This document shows, one piece after another, positions 60,894-64,000 of a stretch of DNA of 64,000 bases. The notes below the pieces were generated by a model, which saw nothing but the letters and a program-made list of their open reading frames with translations, was not told the DNA's origin and did no database searches. Numbering within the stretch: the stretch's first letter is position 1; every line of letters begins with the position of its first letter. A program made the translations under genes and the position numbers. The stretch is from Panicum virgatum (lineage: Eukaryota > Streptophyta > Magnoliopsida > Poales > Poaceae), in assembly GCF_016808335.1 (NCBI RefSeq), contig NC_053147.1, positions 21,500,913-21,564,912 on the forward strand, written 5' to 3'.

Positions 60894-62569
60894 ATGTCCA
60901 TCTGGGGGAACATTCAGAACAAGGTGAAGAAGTTCGGCTCGTCATCCCGATCCCGGAGTTCACGAGCGTCATCAGCCTCTCGGGATGACATGTCGGTGGA
61001 CTCAGTCCGCCGGCCGTCACGATCCCAGGAAGAAGAGGAGGAAGCCCCTGCCTCTCCAGCAGTCCTGAGGCCCGCCTCAAAATCAGAGTTTTGGCTATGG
61101 TCGATCAGATCGTAGTCTGGACCAATTATGAGCGGGATGCCCTCGAACTGCTGAAGAGGCAGCCGTACGGCCATGCTAAGCGGTTCGAAACAGACTTCCT
61201 CATGATGATGGGACTCCGCCAGGACATGAACCGCGCGTTCACGACAGCGGGCTGGTCACACTTCGCCGACATCACCGAACCAGGTTCGCACCTCCTTACC
61301 ATGGAATTTCTAGCAACATTGCATGTTGAAAACGTTGGAAAAGAAACTAAAATCCACTTCCACTTTTTCAACAAGTTCTTTGAAATGGCACCTAGAGTTT
61401 TAGCAATGCACCGGTCTTTATTAAGAAATGCACCTTAGAAGATGCTGCGCTAACAAATGAACATGACTATGACCGTAGTGCTTGGTGGAATAAAATCTTA
61501 GATGAACCAGTGAGTAGTAAGAACAGTATTGTTTCTATCCATAATCCAACTCTGAGAGTCCTAGCCAAGTACCTTGCTATGGTAGTCTTTTCCCAAGCAG
61601 ACCTCAGGCTTTGCAGTTCCTCGGAGCTCTTGTGCCTGTTCGCTATGGCAAAGAAGATTCACTACTCACCCGTCATGGGCATGATAGCACATTGGCAGAA
61701 AATGATCACGAGCAAATTTCCCATCGACATAACCTCACTGGTCACCCGCATTGCGCGGTATGTTGGTGTTTTGGAGAATGCACAAGTCACTTCTCTGCCC
61801 GCGATGGATGAGTACCGAACCTTCATCGGTCTGGACCACTTTGTTCACACGCACATGATGTGTGAAGGTCCCGGGAACTCGGTGTTCATGTGCTATCTGG
61901 TGTACGACAAGGAGTTTGAGCTTCCATGCCCGAAACTCTCGCTCTACTCCGTGAAATGCCTGACCCTACAGATGGAAAAAAGGAGCTAGCATGCCACAAC
62001 ACAGCTAGCCCCATGACACGTGGTAGAACTCGTCGTGACGCACAGTTGGCCGAGGGTGGTACTTTACGGCAGGCAGGAGTTTCCCGCCAGGCAGGAACTT
62101 CTCGCCAACTCGGAGCTTCACGACATGCTCGTGCTTCCCAGGAAGCCGGACCATCGCACGCTGCACCCTCACCAGATGCCTCAGCTCAGCCTCAACCAGA
62201 CATAGCACACATGAGTTTCAAGGAGGCCTACGGGTATTACACCCAAGGCGGCCAGATCTCGTATCAGGTTGAGGGCAGTATGGGGTACGGTCACGACCAG
62301 GGGTTTTATTACCCGTCGGGCATGGGGACCTCCCAAGGTCCACAGGTCAGCCCGTCAGTGTCGGCACGTTTAGAGTTCGACAACCCGCTCACATGAGGGA
62401 TGTCGGACCTCACTGCCTAGGTGAATGCCTTGGAGTTACGTCAAGAAGAGATTGGACACGACCTTGATCACAACACCAGCCTCACACAGGAGAGTTGGGG
62501 GATGCTATCCTCCATGCACTCCGACTGGCACCACGGTACCTACTACCCCCCGCCAGATCCAGACCAGTA
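60894..62569 (+). pseudogene. Element A ORF2, unknown function
   Basis: ORF2 copy of about 550 codons. It has a basic/Ser-rich start (MSIWGNIQNKVKKFGSSSRS), an acidic stretch (EEEEEAPAS), then after a frameshift near 61085 the conserved block YERDALELLKRQPYGHAKRF, GWSHFADI, LLTMEFLATL. After a further break: SSELLCLFAMAKKIHYSP, ITSLVTRIARYVGVLE and HMMCEGPGN. Then a Gln/Ser/Ala-rich region with RQAG-type repeats (61926-62396) and a helical end (DLDHNTSLTQESWGML). Each conserved block aligns in order with element B's ORF2. No known enzymatic motif was identified. Confidence 0.75.
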
Positions 62570-62586
62570 GTCCTGAGCTTCATTGA

Positions 62587-62600
62587 AGCTTGGGGGGGAG
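62587..62600 (+). promoter_or_regulatory. PPT-like motif after ORF2 (A)
   Basis: AGCTTGGGGGGGAG followed by ATTGTCAG, 18 nt after the ORF2 stop and 1.4 kb before the true PPT. It matches the position of the element B motif at 56131. Confidence 0.6.
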
Positions 62601-63974
62601 ATTGTCAGTGCCCAGGTAAGTCGTCATACCCGCTCGTTCAGCTTTGCCATGAGTAGTAATAGTAGTAATAAAAATAGTAGTTAAAAAAAAAGAGAGTGAC
62701 CTACTTAGAATAAATTAATCTCATATGTGTGGAAATCTGTGCAAGCTCTTATCTTGAAAGTGATGAATAGTTGCTCTGTTAGAGCTTTGCATGTGCCCCG
62801 TTTACAACTTTTTACTCATCTAGTACTAGAGCTAGTTGGCACATAATAGACACATTAAAATCTAATTGCGTAGGAGCATTAACATGATTTCTAAGTCTAA
62901 GTTGTTGTGGAATTCGAGATGGCCTACATTGGAATTAAAACTTATACCTTAGTAAGGGAAATTCTCGAAACAAATTAAAACATGGTGAAAGGTTTCCCTA
63001 CTGGTTTATATGTCCCTTCCAGAGCCATAATATCTTACTTCACATGAGCTACCATAGGCTATCTTGATTTACTTTGAGCTTTGTCGAATGGTGAGTTCGC
63101 TTGAGGAAAGATACTTGTCATCTGCCGGTCTTTCTCCTTTGCGTATCCATTTCTCTGCTAGCCTCAAAATGTATGGTATGGCAATCACCTACTCCGGGTA
63201 TTGCCATCCACTTTCGCCATACAGTTCCACCACAACTTTAGCCCAAAATCTCCACTGTGTGCCTATTCATTTCAAAAAGGGTCAAAAGTTCCTCATAAAT
63301 TCCCTCTGAAAGTATTTGTATCCAGAAGGACATGGAGAAATCTTCTTTAAAAAAAAGAGAGAAGAGAATGATGAAAAGAAGTACCCATGATCCTTAGCAA
63401 AAGATTTCAAAAGAGGAGTTCAAATAAAATGACCCAAAACATTTCCAAAAGTGTGAGTCCATTTCTCCCTCTCCCCTGGACATTTGTGATTCCATAAGAT
63501 CGGAATTTGATGAAGTACCCACCTCTTGCGAACCACTCTTCGGCTCGACAATACAGGTAATCAAGGTATGCCACACTCTTCCTACCTAAAACTCCATATA
63601 TCAGCCTTAGAATAGGAAGAAGTCGGTCAAATTTTGACCGTGGTGAGGATCATACACCTTGAGCGATTGAGAGTGCCTTCAGGGAACCTTAATCATAATT
63701 GTGCATACTTGCAAAATATTCCGATAATGAACTTGAACAGGAAAACAGGAAAATATTTTGGTGAAGGTTGTTCAGTCCTCCAACCCCTCAAGACAAGGCA
63801 TGAAATGTGAAATAAGCCCCATCAACCAGAGCAAATAGGTATGAGCCAACTTACTCGATGTACATACGGATAGAGTAATATGCTATGCACAGGGTACCTG
63901 CAGAGGGCAAATATTGATGCAACTCCTGATCCACCGAGCCTCAGTGTTAAGCTTTGCTCGAGGACGACCAAAAG
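62601..63974 (+). other. Element A 3' non-coding region
   Basis: About 1.4 kb without coding potential, sharing short blocks with element B: GATGAATAGTTGCTCTGTTAG, CTAAGTTGTTGTGG, ACCTTGAGCGATTGAGAG (B: CATTGAGCGATCTGAGAG) and GCAACTCCTGATC. A (TAGTAG) run near 62650 is a simple repeat. Confidence 0.65.
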
Positions 63975-64000
63975 TTTAAGCTTGGGGGTGTTGATGGCCA
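63975..64000 (+). repeat. Element A PPT and start of 3' LTR
   Basis: AGTTTAAGCTTGGGGG is the polypurine tract. The 3' LTR starts TGTTGATGGCCA at 63989, matching the 5' LTR start at 39587 except for one base, and continues beyond the window. Confidence 0.85.

Overview
The window is nuclear DNA from a grass (Poaceae), most likely a panicoid/andropogonoid species. Evidence: GT-AG introns, very GC-rich first exons in some genes, several repeat families I recognise from grass genomes, and nested LTR retrotransposons, Helitrons and MITEs. The exact species cannot be decided from the sequence.

Bases 1-31,600 are a gene island. It holds the last two exons of a phosphoglycerate kinase gene (+); a 16-exon MORC-type GHKL ATPase gene (-, 1403-6605) whose reading frame can be followed through every predicted splice junction, with an unusual ~420-residue C-terminal tail and one GC-AG intron; a small acidic protein of unknown function (-, 10478-10876); a two-exon secreted GH17 beta-1,3-glucanase (-, 12773-16056); and a five-exon NAD-dependent glycerol-3-phosphate dehydrogenase (-, 28890-31550). 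The MORC promoter and 5' end are duplicated upstream of the gene. Between the genes lie MITEs, a full-length but decayed Ty1/copia element (17913-23120, TSD GTAGC), a poly(A)-tailed retroposed sequence (23196-24086) and a ~1 kb inverted-repeat Mutator-type MITE with a 9-bp TSD (27480-28506).

Bases 32,880-39,244 hold an F-box gene remnant and a 5.9 kb non-autonomous Helitron in minus orientation (33361-39244). The Helitron carries an RRM gene fragment and a nested, internally deleted gypsy element that still has its TSD.

Bases 39,587-64,000 are a four-level nest. Outer element A (5' LTR 39587-41149; 3' LTR just entering at 63989) is split by related element B (43055-59279). B is split by a ~3.5 kb solo LTR (46472-53270, TSD TAGGT), which in turn is split by an RTE-clade LINE (about 46586-49910). 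A and B share one architecture: LTR, a tRNA-Asp-type primer site, gag, aspartic protease, then an internal TATA-like element and a separate ORF2 of unknown function in place of reverse transcriptase, RNase H and integrase, then a PPT-like motif, a long 3' region, the PPT and the 3' LTR. ORF2 is recognisably homologous between the two diverged elements. This RT-less gag-PR-ORF2 design, with its own promoter-like region and duplicated PPT, is the most interesting system here.

All coordinates were worked out by hand from the sequence. Splice sites and element ends marked 'about' are approximate.
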